Assembly (NCBI GenBank): GCA_016288795.1 | Contig: JAEELI010000012.1 | Coordinates: 35,961 to 99,960, forward strand | Source: Caryophanales bacterium | GTDB lineage: Bacteria > Bacillota_I > Bacilli_A > RF39 > UBA660 | DNA: 64,000 bases | Direction: 5' to 3' | In this document: positions 1-8,088 of the stretch, piece by piece | Numbering within the stretch: the first letter of the stretch is position 1 | How the letters are laid out: the number at the start of each line of letters is the position of its first letter | Program-made: the position numbers and the translations under genes | The notes under the pieces: generated by a model | What the model was told of the DNA's origin: nothing | The model's database searches: none | The model's input: only the letters and a program-made list of their open reading frames with translations

Positions 1-708
1 TCCACCACCATGAGGGTGATCGTTAGGATTCATTACGCTACCACGAACAGTAGGTTTAATACCCATGTGTCTTTTTCTTCCAGCTTTTCCTAAATTAACT
101 AAATTAGCATCTTCATTTCCAACAACACCAATTGTTGCAATACAAGTTCCTAATATCTTTCTTGTTTCACCTGATTGTAAACGAACTATAACATATTTGC
201 CATCACGTCCTAGTATTTGAGCACTAGTTCCAGCAGCACGACATAATTCAGCTCCTTTACCAGGTTTTAATTCTACACAGTGAACCATAGTTCCAACTGG
301 TATAGCTGCTAATGGTAAAGCATTACCAACTTTGATATCTGCCTTTTCACCATTTTCAATTATCATATCAACTTTTAATCCATTAGGTGCAATAATGTAT
401 CTTTTTTCACCATCACGATAGTTAATTAAAGCAATATTTGCATTTCTATTTGGATCATATTCTATTGATGCAACAAGACCTGTAACATCAACTTTATTTC
501 TTTTAAAATCAATAACACGGTATTTTTTGGTTGAACCGCCACCAATATGACGAACAGTCAACTTACCTTGATTATTTCTTCCACCAGTTTTATTTACCTT
601 TTTAACTAAAGATTTAGTAGGATTATTACTTACAGTAATTTCTTCATTAGAAAGTGAAGTCATTCCTCTACGACCATTAGTTGTAGGTTTATAATGTTTT
701 ATTGCCAT
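1..708 (-). CDS. rplB: 50S ribosomal protein L2 (partial, C-terminus off the window)
   Basis: L2 binds 23S rRNA domain IV and is needed for subunit association and the peptidyl-transferase centre. The reading frame opens with [19 protein letters not shown], the classic L2 N-terminus. It runs off the left edge in the highly conserved [12 protein letters not shown] motif, so 236 codons are visible and roughly the last 40 residues are missing. It is the fifth gene of the S10 operon, 11 nt after rplW. A GGAGG Shine-Dalgarno precedes the ATG at 706-708. Identification is essentially certain; only the C-terminus is unseen. Confidence 0.97.
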   Translation of the reverse strand, partial: MAIKHYKPTTNGRRGMTSLSNEEITVSNNPTKSLVKKVNKTGGRNNQGKLTVRHIGGGSTKKYRVIDFKRNKVDVTGLVASIEYDPNRNANIALINYRDGEKRYIIAPNGLKVDMIIENGEKADIKVGNALPLAAIPVGTMVHCVELKPGKGAELCRAAGTSAQILGRDGKYVIVRLQSGETRKILGTCIATIGVVGNEDANLVNLGKAGRKRHMGIKPTVRGSVMNPNDHPHGGG

Positions 709-719
709 AATATATCCTC

Positions 720-995
720 CTATAAATCTATTGTAGAGCCATCTTTTAAGGTAACTATAGCCTTTTTATAAGTTTTAGTTTTACCTGCATATTTACCAAC
801 TCTACGTCTTTTTGATTTAGTATTTAAAGTATTAACGCTCTTAACACTAACCTTAAATGCTTCTTCTATAGCGAACTTGATTTCATCTTTAGTTGCATTT
901 TTAGCTACTTTAAAGATGTATACATTATTTTGTCTTTCTGCCATAGATTTTTCAGTAATAACTGGCGCTATAATAATATCACTATAATGTTTCAT
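720..995 (-). CDS. rplW: 50S ribosomal protein L23
   Basis: L23 lies at the polypeptide exit tunnel and is the docking site for trigger factor and SRP. The 91-residue product has the family length and pattern: an N-terminal [12 protein letters not shown] block, then the basic [24 protein letters not shown] block near the C-terminal half that forms the rRNA-binding loop. The ATG overlaps the rplD stop codon by one base and is preceded by GAGGAGGTG, indicating translational coupling. It occupies the canonical S10-operon position between rplD and rplB. Confidence 0.97.
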   Translation of the reverse strand: MKHYSDIIIAPVITEKSMAERQNNVYIFKVAKNATKDEIKFAIEEAFKVSVKSVNTLNTKSKRRRVGKYAGKTKTYKKAIVTLKDGSTIDL

Positions 996-1618
996 TATTT
1001 AAGCACCTCCTCAATTTTCTTAACTGCATCTTCAGTAACAACTAACATATCAGCATTAACTAAATCATAACAATTAAGTTCATCTGCCATAAGAACTAAG
1101 ATATTTCCTAAGTTTCTTGTAGCCATATATAAATTTTCGTTTTCATCATTTGTAACAAATATAACTTTTCCAGATAATTTTAAATTATCTAATATTTTAG
1201 TTATTTCACTAGTTTTTAAAGATTTTAATTCAATTTTATCTAAAACTAGTAAGGCTTTCTCTTTAACTTTATATGTTAAAGCACTCTTTAATGCTAAAAC
1301 TCTTTCCTTCTTGTTAATTTTAAAAGAGTAGTCACGAGGATTAACACCAAAAGCAATTCCGCCACCACGCCATTGAGTAGCTCTGATACTACCTTGACGA
1401 GCACGTCCTGTTCCTTTTTGTTTCCAAGGCTTTTTACCGCCACCAGATACTTCTGCTCTTGTTTTAGTTTTTCTTGTCCCTTGACGCATACTATCTAGTT
1501 GTAATCTAATCATTTTCTTTAATGCATCATCACTAACTTCAACATTCCAAACTGAACTTTCAAGATTTAAATCTTTTACAGCTTCGCCCTTAACGTTCTT
1601 AACGCTTACTTTTGCCAT
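995..1618 (-). CDS. rplD: 50S ribosomal protein L4
   Basis: L4 is an early 23S rRNA-binding protein whose extended loop lines the exit tunnel. The 207-residue product carries the conserved loop signature GGGKKPWKQKGTGRARQGS at about residues 59-77, followed by RGGG and FGVNPRDYS. Length matches the family. It overlaps rplC and rplW by single bases, so it is a tightly coupled S10-operon gene. No bacterial L4-type attenuation signal was identified here; the leader upstream of rpsJ is annotated separately. Confidence 0.97.
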   Translation of the reverse strand: MAKVSVKNVKGEAVKDLNLESSVWNVEVSDDALKKMIRLQLDSMRQGTRKTKTRAEVSGGGKKPWKQKGTGRARQGSIRATQWRGGGIAFGVNPRDYSFKINKKERVLALKSALTYKVKEKALLVLDKIELKSLKTSEITKILDNLKLSGKVIFVTNDENENLYMATRNLGNILVLMADELNCYDLVNADMLVVTEDAVKKIEEVLK

Positions 1619-2418
1619 TATGCTTCCTCCTTACTTTCTTCTGGAGTTTCTTCTGCTTTAGCTTCTTCAACAACAACTTGTTCTTTTTCTTCGACAGCTT
1701 CAGTTGATTCGACTTCTACATTTTCAGTAACTTCTTCAACTTGATCAACAACTGTTTCTTCTTCATAAGAAATTATTTCTTTAGCTTTTGCTTTTTTAGA
1801 ATTCTTATTTGCTTCTTTAATAAGCACTAATGCATCTTTAGCTCCTGGAACATTACCACTTACTAAAATGTAATTATCATTAGTATTAGCTTCAATAATT
1901 TCTAAATTTTGAACTGTTACAGTTTCAACACCCATATGTCCAGGTAACTTTTTACCTTTCAAAACTCTCTTTGGTAACATTGTTCCCATTGAACCTGGTC
2001 TTCTATGATAATGTGAACCATGTCCCATAGGACCACGTGATTGATTGTGTCTTTTAATAACACCTTGTGTGCCTTTTCCTTTTGAAGTTCCAGTAACATC
2101 TACTATTTCTCCAACTTCAAAAATATCTACTCCAATTTTGTCGCCAACATTATAATTCCCTGCAGCGTCTTTAATTTCTTTTAAGAAGCGCTTAGGATTA
2201 GTGTTTGCTTTTTGTGCTTTGCCTTTTTCAGCTTTATTAGCACGATTTTCTTTTTTGTCTACTACGCCAAGTTGAATTGCATTGTAACCATCTTTTTCAA
2301 CTGTCTTAACTTGCATAACTACATTTGGTTCACAAGCAACTACAGTTACAGGAATTAATTTACCATCTTTGGTAAATACTTGAGTCATTCCAACTTTGCG
2401 TCCTAAGATTCCTTTCAT
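1618..2418 (-). CDS. rplC: 50S ribosomal protein L3 with long acidic C-terminal tail
   Basis: L3 is one of the first proteins to bind 23S rRNA and reaches the peptidyl-transferase centre. The core shows [15 protein letters not shown] at the N-terminus and the conserved [20 protein letters not shown] and [12 protein letters not shown] segments (about residues 112-146). I chose the second of two close ATGs (2418) because it lies 8 nt from GGAAGG; the first, at 2424, is only 2 nt away. The product is 266 residues, about 55 longer than usual. The surplus is a low-complexity tail rich in Glu, Val and Ala, which is odd for an rRNA-binding protein and is discussed as a finding. Confidence 0.95.
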   Translation of the reverse strand: MKGILGRKVGMTQVFTKDGKLIPVTVVACEPNVVMQVKTVEKDGYNAIQLGVVDKKENRANKAEKGKAQKANTNPKRFLKEIKDAAGNYNVGDKIGVDIFEVGEIVDVTGTSKGKGTQGVIKRHNQSRGPMGHGSHYHRRPGSMGTMLPKRVLKGKKLPGHMGVETVTVQNLEIIEANTNDNYILVSGNVPGAKDALVLIKEANKNSKKAKAKEIISYEEETVVDQVEEVTENVEVESTEAVEEKEQVVVEEAKAEETPEESKEEA

Positions 2419-2435
2419 TTTCATTTCCTTCCTTA

Positions 2436-2744
2436 CTATAATTTAATATCGATATCAACACCACTTGGTAAATCCAAATGAGTTAAAGCATCAACTGTTT
2501 CCTTACTAGGATTTTTAATATCTATAAGTCTCTTATGAGTTCTTCTTTCAAATTGCTCACGTGAATCCTTATATTTGTGAACCGCTCTTAAAACTGTCCA
2601 CTTTTCAACTTCTGTCGGAAGTGGTACTGGGCCAGATACCTCGCCACCAGTTCTCTTAACAGTATCAACTATTTTTAAAGCAGCTGCATCCAATAATCTA
2701 TGGTCATATGCTTTTAAGTTGATTCTCACCCTGTTATTTGACAT
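2436..2744 (-). CDS. rpsJ: 30S ribosomal protein S10
   Basis: S10 is a 30S head protein and, as NusE, a partner in transcription antitermination. From ATG 2744 the product is 102 residues, exactly the family length: [19 protein letters not shown], then the conserved [16 protein letters not shown] block and the ending SGVDIDIKL. An in-frame ATG at 2789 exists, but an AAAGGAGG Shine-Dalgarno lies 8 nt upstream of 2744, so the shorter start is right. It is the first gene of the S10 operon, read from the promoter at 2879-2908. Confidence 0.97.
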   Translation of the reverse strand: MSNNRVRINLKAYDHRLLDAAALKIVDTVKRTGGEVSGPVPLPTEVEKWTVLRAVHKYKDSREQFERRTHKRLIDIKNPSKETVDALTHLDLPSGVDIDIKL

Positions 2745-2872
2745 TTCCATGTCCTCCTTTCGCCTATATCTAGTATAGACTTGCTCCACTCGAATTCCCT
2801 GGGTTAACTAGAGATAATTTTACCAACTTATCCTAGCGTATCAGCAACCTCGCGCATCATCGCAGTCATACG
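2745..2872 (-). promoter_or_regulatory. S10-operon 5' leader
   Basis: About 128 nt separate the predicted transcription start (near 2872) from the rpsJ start. The leader is much less AT-rich than neighbouring spacers. It contains a segment reading CTGCGATGATGCGCGAGGTT in the transcript, which resembles what I recall upstream of rpsJ in other Bacilli. This suggests a conserved structured r-protein leader, but I could not verify a fold or covariance. Confidence 0.45.
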
Positions 2873-2878
2873 AATATG

Positions 2879-2908
2879 ATTATATCACACTAATTATATG
2901 AAAAGCAA
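2879..2908 (-). promoter_or_regulatory. Promoter of the S10 operon
   Basis: On the minus strand TTGCTT (2903-2908) is followed after 18 nt by a perfect TATAAT (2879-2884). It is the best sigma-A match between the divergent-free spacer and rpsJ. Confidence 0.7.
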
Positions 2909-2955
2909 CCCTAAAATTAACTATTTTTCTTGTTAACCCAACATTTCATTGCATA

Positions 2956-2979
2956 AAAAAATTCCCCTGAGGGAATTTT
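2956..2979 (-). terminator. Rho-independent terminator of the 462-residue membrane protein gene
   Basis: AAATTCCC and GGGAATTT pair around a CTGA loop. Read on the minus strand the hairpin is followed by a run of seven T, directly after the stop codon at 2982. Confidence 0.85.
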
Positions 2980-2981
2980 AA

Positions 2982-4370
2982 TTAATAAGTAAATGAATTG
3001 GCATATGGACTTAGTTTGTTTATATCTTGATATAATGATACAAATCCTTCTTTTTTAGATAAGTTTTGCATTATTTCTAATGAAGTATTATCATCAATTT
3101 TATCAACATCCACATAGTCCGCAAATTCTTTTGTAGATACTCCACTAATAGGCTTCATTGTATATGACATCTTAATATTTCCGGAAACTTCATTTGTTAC
3201 AAGTGACATTGTTGCTTCACCCTTTTGATCGTTTCCTTCCATTTTCATATTTAGTTTTACACCCATGAAGTCCATATCTATTGAACCACTTTCGTTTTTA
3301 CCATTTCTAGTAATTGAATAACCTAATTTTAATCCATTATAATCGATGTTAATTGCAAAAGTATTATTATTCATTGTTAAAGTTCCAATTGTAACAAATT
3401 CTCCATTCATATTAACATTAATGTCATATTTATCATTATTCTTTTCTAGAACAATTTCTGTTTCACTTTCCTTTATTGATATTTTTTCAACGTCTTTTGA
3501 CCCCTTAGTCCAAACATTAACTACTAGGTTATATTCTTCTACAGTTAAACTGTTTTTAGATTCTAAAATATCATTTTTAACTTCTTCAACTGTCTTATTA
3601 GTAAGTTTTCCAACAGTTGTTAACACTTTTTCATTTTTGCTTAAATCATCTAATATATTTGATTCAAATTCAATTTTATTTTGACCATCCATAGTTAATG
3701 TTACTTTCTTAAGTGCTCCATCATTTGATACAGTGAAGTATTTATCTTGAAGATTATTCTTTATAGTCTTAGAAATTTCATCTATTAATACTTCATAATC
3801 ATCTAAGTTATATACTTCCCAAATCATTTTTAATTCTTCTGAACTTTGTTTTAGCGCTTTACTATATAAATCATCACTCTTTATATACATATCTTGATTG
3901 TTTAGAACTACTAAAGCCTTAAGCAACTCCTTATTATTATACTTTATATCATAATTAACATTAGCTAATTTGTTTTTATAGTCTAACTCTGTGTTCATTT
4001 TGATATTCATTTTGTTAATTAAATCTGTGATTGCTTTATAATCAGAACTAGTTGAATTAAAGTTAAGTTTAATATCAAAATCAACACTACTAGGTTTTTC
4101 TACAAACATTTCTGCACTCTTAATTGAGTTTTTTGCTTCACTAGCGATTCTATCAATTATATTTGAATAAATCACTTTAGGTGAACCATTCCCTTTAAAT
4201 AATAGGAAATAGCACACCACTAAGGCAACCAAAGCCACGATTGCTATTCCAAGTCCTATTAATAGTCCTTTCTTATTCTTTGGATTAGTCATATTAACTG
4301 GTTCCACCGGACTGACCACTTCCACTGGATTATTATTATTTTGAACAATATTTACATTATTCTCTTCCAT
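2982..4370 (-). CDS. Membrane-anchored extracytoplasmic protein of unknown function
   Basis: I do not recognise this 462-residue protein. It has an Asn-rich, Pro/Val-containing cytoplasmic head (about 1-34), one strong transmembrane helix (about 35-58, GLLIGLGIAIVALVALVVCY) and a ~400-residue outside domain. That domain alternates short beta-like stretches with Asn, Lys and Asp and contains no visible catalytic motif. The orientation and architecture resemble single-pass surface or DUF-type proteins of gut Firmicutes that carry YkyA/LppX-like beta domains, but this is only a shape comparison. It stands between its own terminator and gpmI, 30 nt from the gpmI stop. A weak AAGGAG lies just upstream of the ATG. 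Confidence 0.75.
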   Translation of the reverse strand: MEENNVNIVQNNNNPVEVVSPVEPVNMTNPKNKKGLLIGLGIAIVALVALVVCYFLLFKGNGSPKVIYSNIIDRIASEAKNSIKSAEMFVEKPSSVDFDIKLNFNSTSSDYKAITDLINKMNIKMNTELDYKNKLANVNYDIKYNNKELLKALVVLNNQDMYIKSDDLYSKALKQSSEELKMIWEVYNLDDYEVLIDEISKTIKNNLQDKYFTVSNDGALKKVTLTMDGQNKIEFESNILDDLSKNEKVLTTVGKLTNKTVEEVKNDILESKNSLTVEEYNLVVNVWTKGSKDVEKISIKESETEIVLEKNNDKYDINVNMNGEFVTIGTLTMNNNTFAINIDYNGLKLGYSITRNGKNESGSIDMDFMGVKLNMKMEGNDQKGEATMSLVTNEVSGNIKMSYTMKPISGVSTKEFADYVDVDKIDDNTSLEIMQNLSKKEGFVSLYQDINKLSPYANSFTY

Positions 4371-4400
4371 ACTATCAAACTCCTTTTCTATATATAAATA

Positions 4401-5897
4401 TTATTTAACCAATAATATATCGGTTTCCTTCATTTCTTCTGGGACTGCTATATCCATATACTCAAGTATAGTTGGAGCAACATTAGTTAAGTCCCCTTCT
4501 TTTTTTAGAGATACATTCTTATCCATTATAATGAATGGCACTTTAGATAAAGTATGAGTTGTAACTTTATTACCTTCCTCATCAAACATTATATCTGCAT
4601 TTCCATGATCTGCTAAGATTATTACCTTATAAAAGTTTTCTTCTGCTTTCTCTATTATTTTATTTAAGCATAAGTCCACTGCCTTACAGGCGTTAACTGC
4701 TGCGTTAAATACTCCCGTATGTCCAACCATATCCGGATTAGCAAAGTTAACTAAGATAAAATCATAATCTTGAATCATACATTCAATAACTTTCTTTGTA
4801 ACTCCTACCGCGCTCATTTCCGGTTTTAAATCATATGTCTTTACTTCAGGTGATGGGATATGAAAAGTAGAACACTTAGGTATTTTACCATTAAATCCTC
4901 CATCAAAGAAATATGTAACATGAGGAAATTTTTCTGTCTCAGCAATTCTTGCTTGAGTTAAATCTAACTTAGATAAATATATACCTAAAGGGTTATTAAC
5001 ATTTTCTTCTTTTATAAATACTTTTGTTGGAATATTCTCATCTATAACTAAGAAACTATATACTTCAACATCTTCCATATTATAAGTTCTAAATGGTATT
5101 TCTGATGGATTAACAAAAGTCGATATTATTTGTTTAGCCCTATCAGCCCGATAATTCATCCAAATAAGGACATCGCCATTTTTTATTGTTGCAGAACTAT
5201 CCAGTATTATAGGGTTTAGAAATTCATCAGTTATCTTTCTTTCATACATCATATTTATGATTCTTTCATAATCTGTAGTTTGAATTCCTACTCCTCTAGT
5301 AACTAACTCATAATATTTTTGAGTTCTATCATAGTTGTGATCCCTATCCATTGCATAATATCTACCACATATACTTGCAATAGAACCAATGTTAAATTTT
5401 TTTATTTCTTCTTCTATTTGTTTAATATACTTAACTGCATCTGTTTCTTTGGTATCTCTACCATCAGTAATTAGATGAAAATGAATTTTCTTAAATCCTT
5501 TTTGAACTAATATATTATATAGTTTAATAAAATCATCTATACCTGCATGAACATTTCCATCACTACAGAGCCCCATGATATGCACATTTTTATCCTTTTT
5601 TTCAAGTAAATCCTGAAATGTTGGGTTCTCTTCAACTGGACTATCTAAAAACTCATCAACCAAAGTTTCGTTTTGTTTAATTAATCTTCCAGCACCAATT
5701 GTCTGATGCCCTGTTTCACTATTACCAAATTGGCCTTTTTTAAGACCTACAGCCTCTTCTGAGGCTTTTAAAAGTGAATGTGGGTATTCTTCCCATAACC
5801 CATTAAAACAGGTCATATTTGCGTTTCTTATGGCGTTTCCAGCCGTTTCTTCTCTATAGCCGAATCCGTCTAGTATAATAGTTAAAATTTTTTTCAC
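4401..5897 (-). CDS. gpmI: 2,3-bisphosphoglycerate-independent phosphoglycerate mutase
   Basis: GpmI is the Mn-dependent alkaline-phosphatase-superfamily enzyme that interconverts 3- and 2-phosphoglycerate in glycolysis. Visible motifs are LTIILDGFGYRE at the N-terminus (metal-binding Asp), GNSETGHQTIGAGR (catalytic Ser, residues about 58-71), CGRYYAMDRD, NYRADRA and the C-terminal metal-ligand segments VNFANPDMVGHTG and LADHGNADIM. The 498-residue length is close to the usual ~510. It starts with GTG after GGTGAT. It lies downstream of spo0A and a terminator, with gap and pgk on the other side of spo0A, so glycolytic genes flank the sporulation regulator. Confidence 0.96.
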   Translation of the reverse strand: MKKILTIILDGFGYREETAGNAIRNANMTCFNGLWEEYPHSLLKASEEAVGLKKGQFGNSETGHQTIGAGRLIKQNETLVDEFLDSPVEENPTFQDLLEKKDKNVHIMGLCSDGNVHAGIDDFIKLYNILVQKGFKKIHFHLITDGRDTKETDAVKYIKQIEEEIKKFNIGSIASICGRYYAMDRDHNYDRTQKYYELVTRGVGIQTTDYERIINMMYERKITDEFLNPIILDSSATIKNGDVLIWMNYRADRAKQIISTFVNPSEIPFRTYNMEDVEVYSFLVIDENIPTKVFIKEENVNNPLGIYLSKLDLTQARIAETEKFPHVTYFFDGGFNGKIPKCSTFHIPSPEVKTYDLKPEMSAVGVTKKVIECMIQDYDFILVNFANPDMVGHTGVFNAAVNACKAVDLCLNKIIEKAEENFYKVIILADHGNADIMFDEEGNKVTTHTLSKVPFIIMDKNVSLKKEGDLTNVAPTILEYMDIAVPEEMKETDILLVK

Positions 5898-5934
5898 ACT
5901 ATCACCTTGAAATTACTATACCATAATCAAAAAA

Positions 5935-5956
5935 AAATTACAATTTTTTGTAATTT
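5935..5956 (-). terminator. Terminator after spo0A
   Basis: AAATTACAA and TTGTAATTT form a hairpin overlapping the end of spo0A. On the minus strand it is followed by an uninterrupted run of T. Confidence 0.8.
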
Positions 5957-6710
5957 AATTATAGACTAATCTTTGATTTAATCTTAGCCTATCGGCTATG
6001 GTTAATAAATATTCAGCGTTAGTTGGTTTATCTCTATTAATATCTAAACTATTACCAAATATTTCTTCCATTAGATTAATATCTCCTCTTGTCCAACTAA
6101 CCTCAATGGCATGCCTAATTGACCTTTCAACTCTAGTCGCAGTTGTATTATACTTCTTGGCTATCTCTGGATATATTTCTTTGGTAACATAGGATATCAT
6201 TTGTTGGTTACTTAACACTATGGCTATGCCTGTTTTTATATATTGATAGCCTCTTATGTGTGAAGGTATACCTAATTTATGTAGCAAATTAACTATTATT
6301 GCCTCTTGATTAAATATTAATTCTTTCCTTTCTTTGGCATTAATACCTAAAATCCTCTTTTCTAGATTAAGGAAATTAATTGGTTTCAACATGTAATAAT
6401 CGACACCAAATTTATTAGCCTCATCCATTACATCATCATCTTTAAAACTAGTAACAATAATTATATCCTTTTTTATACTTCTTCTTTCTAACTCTTGAAG
6501 TATAAATAAACCATCTAATTTAGGTAATATTAAATCCATTATAATAATATCTATTCTAGTATAATTATTTAATATATATTGGAGACCTTCCTCTCCATCA
6601 TTTAAACAAGCTACTACATTAATTACTTCATGACTGCTAAAATACTTCTCAATTCCTTTAGCTAATGATTCATTGCTATCAATAACTAAAGTATTAATCT
6701 TATTTTTCAT
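5955..6710 (-). CDS. spo0A: Sporulation master response regulator Spo0A
   Basis: Spo0A~P switches cells into sporulation by binding 0A boxes. The N-terminal receiver domain (about 1-120) has the phospho-acceptor Asp in IIIMDLILPKLDG, then IVTSF and the conserved Lys of MLKPIN. The acidic pocket near residue 11 reads IDSN where B. subtilis has ADDN, so one acidic residue is Ser. The C-terminal effector domain is unmistakable: VTKEIYPEIAKKYNTT, RVERSIRHAIEV and KPTNAEYL. The second of two adjacent ATGs (6710) sits 6 nt from GGAG and is preferred. Two 0A boxes lie upstream at 6803-6831, consistent with autoregulation. Confidence 0.96.
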   Translation of the reverse strand: MKNKINTLVIDSNESLAKGIEKYFSSHEVINVVACLNDGEEGLQYILNNYTRIDIIIMDLILPKLDGLFILQELERRSIKKDIIIVTSFKDDDVMDEANKFGVDYYMLKPINFLNLEKRILGINAKERKELIFNQEAIIVNLLHKLGIPSHIRGYQYIKTGIAIVLSNQQMISYVTKEIYPEIAKKYNTTATRVERSIRHAIEVSWTRGDINLMEEIFGNSLDINRDKPTNAEYLLTIADRLRLNQRLVYN

Positions 6711-6802
6711 CATTTTCTCCTTTTAAAAATAAATTTTTGTACTGCTTGTAAATTAATTATAAAAGAATATTTGACAAAAAGCCATAGGAAGTTTTGACAA
6801 GT

Positions 6803-6831
6803 TTCGTCAAATAATGTCAATGGTTGTCGAA
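6803..6831. promoter_or_regulatory. Pair of Spo0A-binding boxes upstream of spo0A
   Basis: TGACGAA on the minus strand (6803-6809) and TGTCGAA on the plus strand (6825-6831) both match the TGNCGAA 0A-box consensus. They are about 16 nt apart and 90-120 nt upstream of spo0A. A TATAAT read on the minus strand (6756-6761) lies between them and the gene. Individual 7-mers can occur by chance; the pairing in front of spo0A makes this likely functional. Confidence 0.55.
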
Positions 6832-6849
6832 TTGTGAAATAAATAAAAA

Positions 6850-6875
6850 TGTTGAAAACTATTTAGTTTTCAACA
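6850..6875 (-). terminator. Terminator of pgk
   Basis: A 12-bp perfect stem (TGTTGAAAACTA against TAGTTTTCAACA) overlaps the last codons of pgk. On the minus strand it is followed by ATTTTTATTT. Confidence 0.75.
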
Positions 6876-8023
6876 CCATTTTCTTTTATCCAATCTAATG
6901 CTTTCAAACTCCCGAAGGCTACATACTCCAAGGTGGCACCGCCACCACTGGATAAATATTTAAAGCTATCTTTATATCCAAACTTAATTGTGGCTCCAAC
7001 AGTATCTCCTCCACCAATAAATACAGAGGCACTTGTATCATTTAAATCTTTTAATAATTGCAAAGTTCCAAACTCATATTCTTTTTCTTCATATTTACCG
7101 CATGTGCCATTGTAAAAGATAATTTTACCATCATTTAATATATCTAATAAATTAGGAATATTATCATATATAATATCTCCATCTTGAATATCTTTTAGAG
7201 AAACAGTTAGAATCTCCCCGTTTCTTTTGATAACAAACTTATCTCCGAAGAACAATTTTTCTTTATTATTATTTAAAACTCTTCTAACACTTTCTAAAAC
7301 ATCCTCTTCTTTGCTAACCAAACTTTGGCCCACATTTTTTCCAGACACTTTCAAAAATGTATTAAGAATACCCCCAGTTAAGATTAATTTATCACACTTC
7401 TTTAAGATACTCTCAATTATTTTAATTTTATCATCTACTTTTGCGCCACCCATTATAACTATAAATGGATGTAATTCGTTATTAACTAATGGCTCAAGAT
7501 TATTTAATTCCTTTTCAACTAAAAAACCATAATAGGTTGGCAAATATTTACTTATTCCAGCAGTTGATGAGTGAGCCCTGTGTAAAGACGCGAAAGCATC
7601 TATTACAAACACATCACCAAAACTAGCCCAATATTTAGCCAAATCTAAGTCATTTACACTTTCTTTTTTTTCAGGGACATCAGTCCATCTTGTGTTTTCT
7701 ACAAGAAAACAATTGCAGTTGGTAACGTCCGTTACTTTGGATAAATCTAAAGGATTATTTATAAATTCTAACTCAATATAATCTTTTAAATATTCATACA
7801 CTATAGCTAAACTATTATTTGCTTTATCTTCTTCAGTTTTAACTCTACCTAAATGGCTAAATATTATTACCTTATTATTATTATCTAAAAGGTGCTTAAT
7901 AGTTTCTAAACTTTTTTGAATTTTACTATCATCTATAATTGTCCCGTCTTTATATGTAACATTAAAATCACATCTTAATAAAACTTTTTTATTAGTTATG
8001 GTTGATTCACTCAATGCTTTCAT
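6863..8023 (-). CDS. pgk: Phosphoglycerate kinase
   Basis: Pgk transfers phosphate from 1,3-bisphosphoglycerate to ADP. The 386-residue protein shows LLRCDFNVTYKDG near the N-terminus (substrate loop), SHLGR, DAFASLHRAHSSTAG, MGGAKVDDKI, and the nucleotide-binding GGGDTVGA near residue 340. Several positions deviate from the usual (for example ASLHRAH for GTAHRAH), as in other fast-evolving AT-rich lineages, but the catalytic frame is kept. It is downstream of gap (65-nt gap containing gap's terminator) and upstream of spo0A. Confidence 0.96.
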   Translation of the reverse strand: MKALSESTITNKKVLLRCDFNVTYKDGTIIDDSKIQKSLETIKHLLDNNNKVIIFSHLGRVKTEEDKANNSLAIVYEYLKDYIELEFINNPLDLSKVTDVTNCNCFLVENTRWTDVPEKKESVNDLDLAKYWASFGDVFVIDAFASLHRAHSSTAGISKYLPTYYGFLVEKELNNLEPLVNNELHPFIVIMGGAKVDDKIKIIESILKKCDKLILTGGILNTFLKVSGKNVGQSLVSKEEDVLESVRRVLNNNKEKLFFGDKFVIKRNGEILTVSLKDIQDGDIIYDNIPNLLDILNDGKIIFYNGTCGKYEEKEYEFGTLQLLKDLNDTSASVFIGGGDTVGATIKFGYKDSFKYLSSGGGATLEYVAFGSLKALDWIKENGVEN

Positions 8024-8064
8024 ATCATCACCATTTTAATTTTAACATATTTTTTTCGAAATAT

Positions 8065-8088
8065 AAAAAAAGAAGTTATCAAACTTCT
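8065..8088 (-). terminator. Terminator after gap
   Basis: AGAAGTT and AACTTCT pair around ATCA at 8071-8088. Read on the minus strand they are followed by seven T. Confidence 0.8.

Noticed and set aside
3170..3190. ATTTCCGGAAAC palindrome resembling a Noc site
   Set aside because: It is two bases short of the NBS core and lies inside the coding frame of the membrane protein.
6850..6875. Two inverted TTTTCAACA 9-mers at the end of pgk, like the oriC boxes
   Set aside because: They form the stem of the pgk terminator and include pgk codons, so the match to the oriC 9-mer is most likely coincidence.
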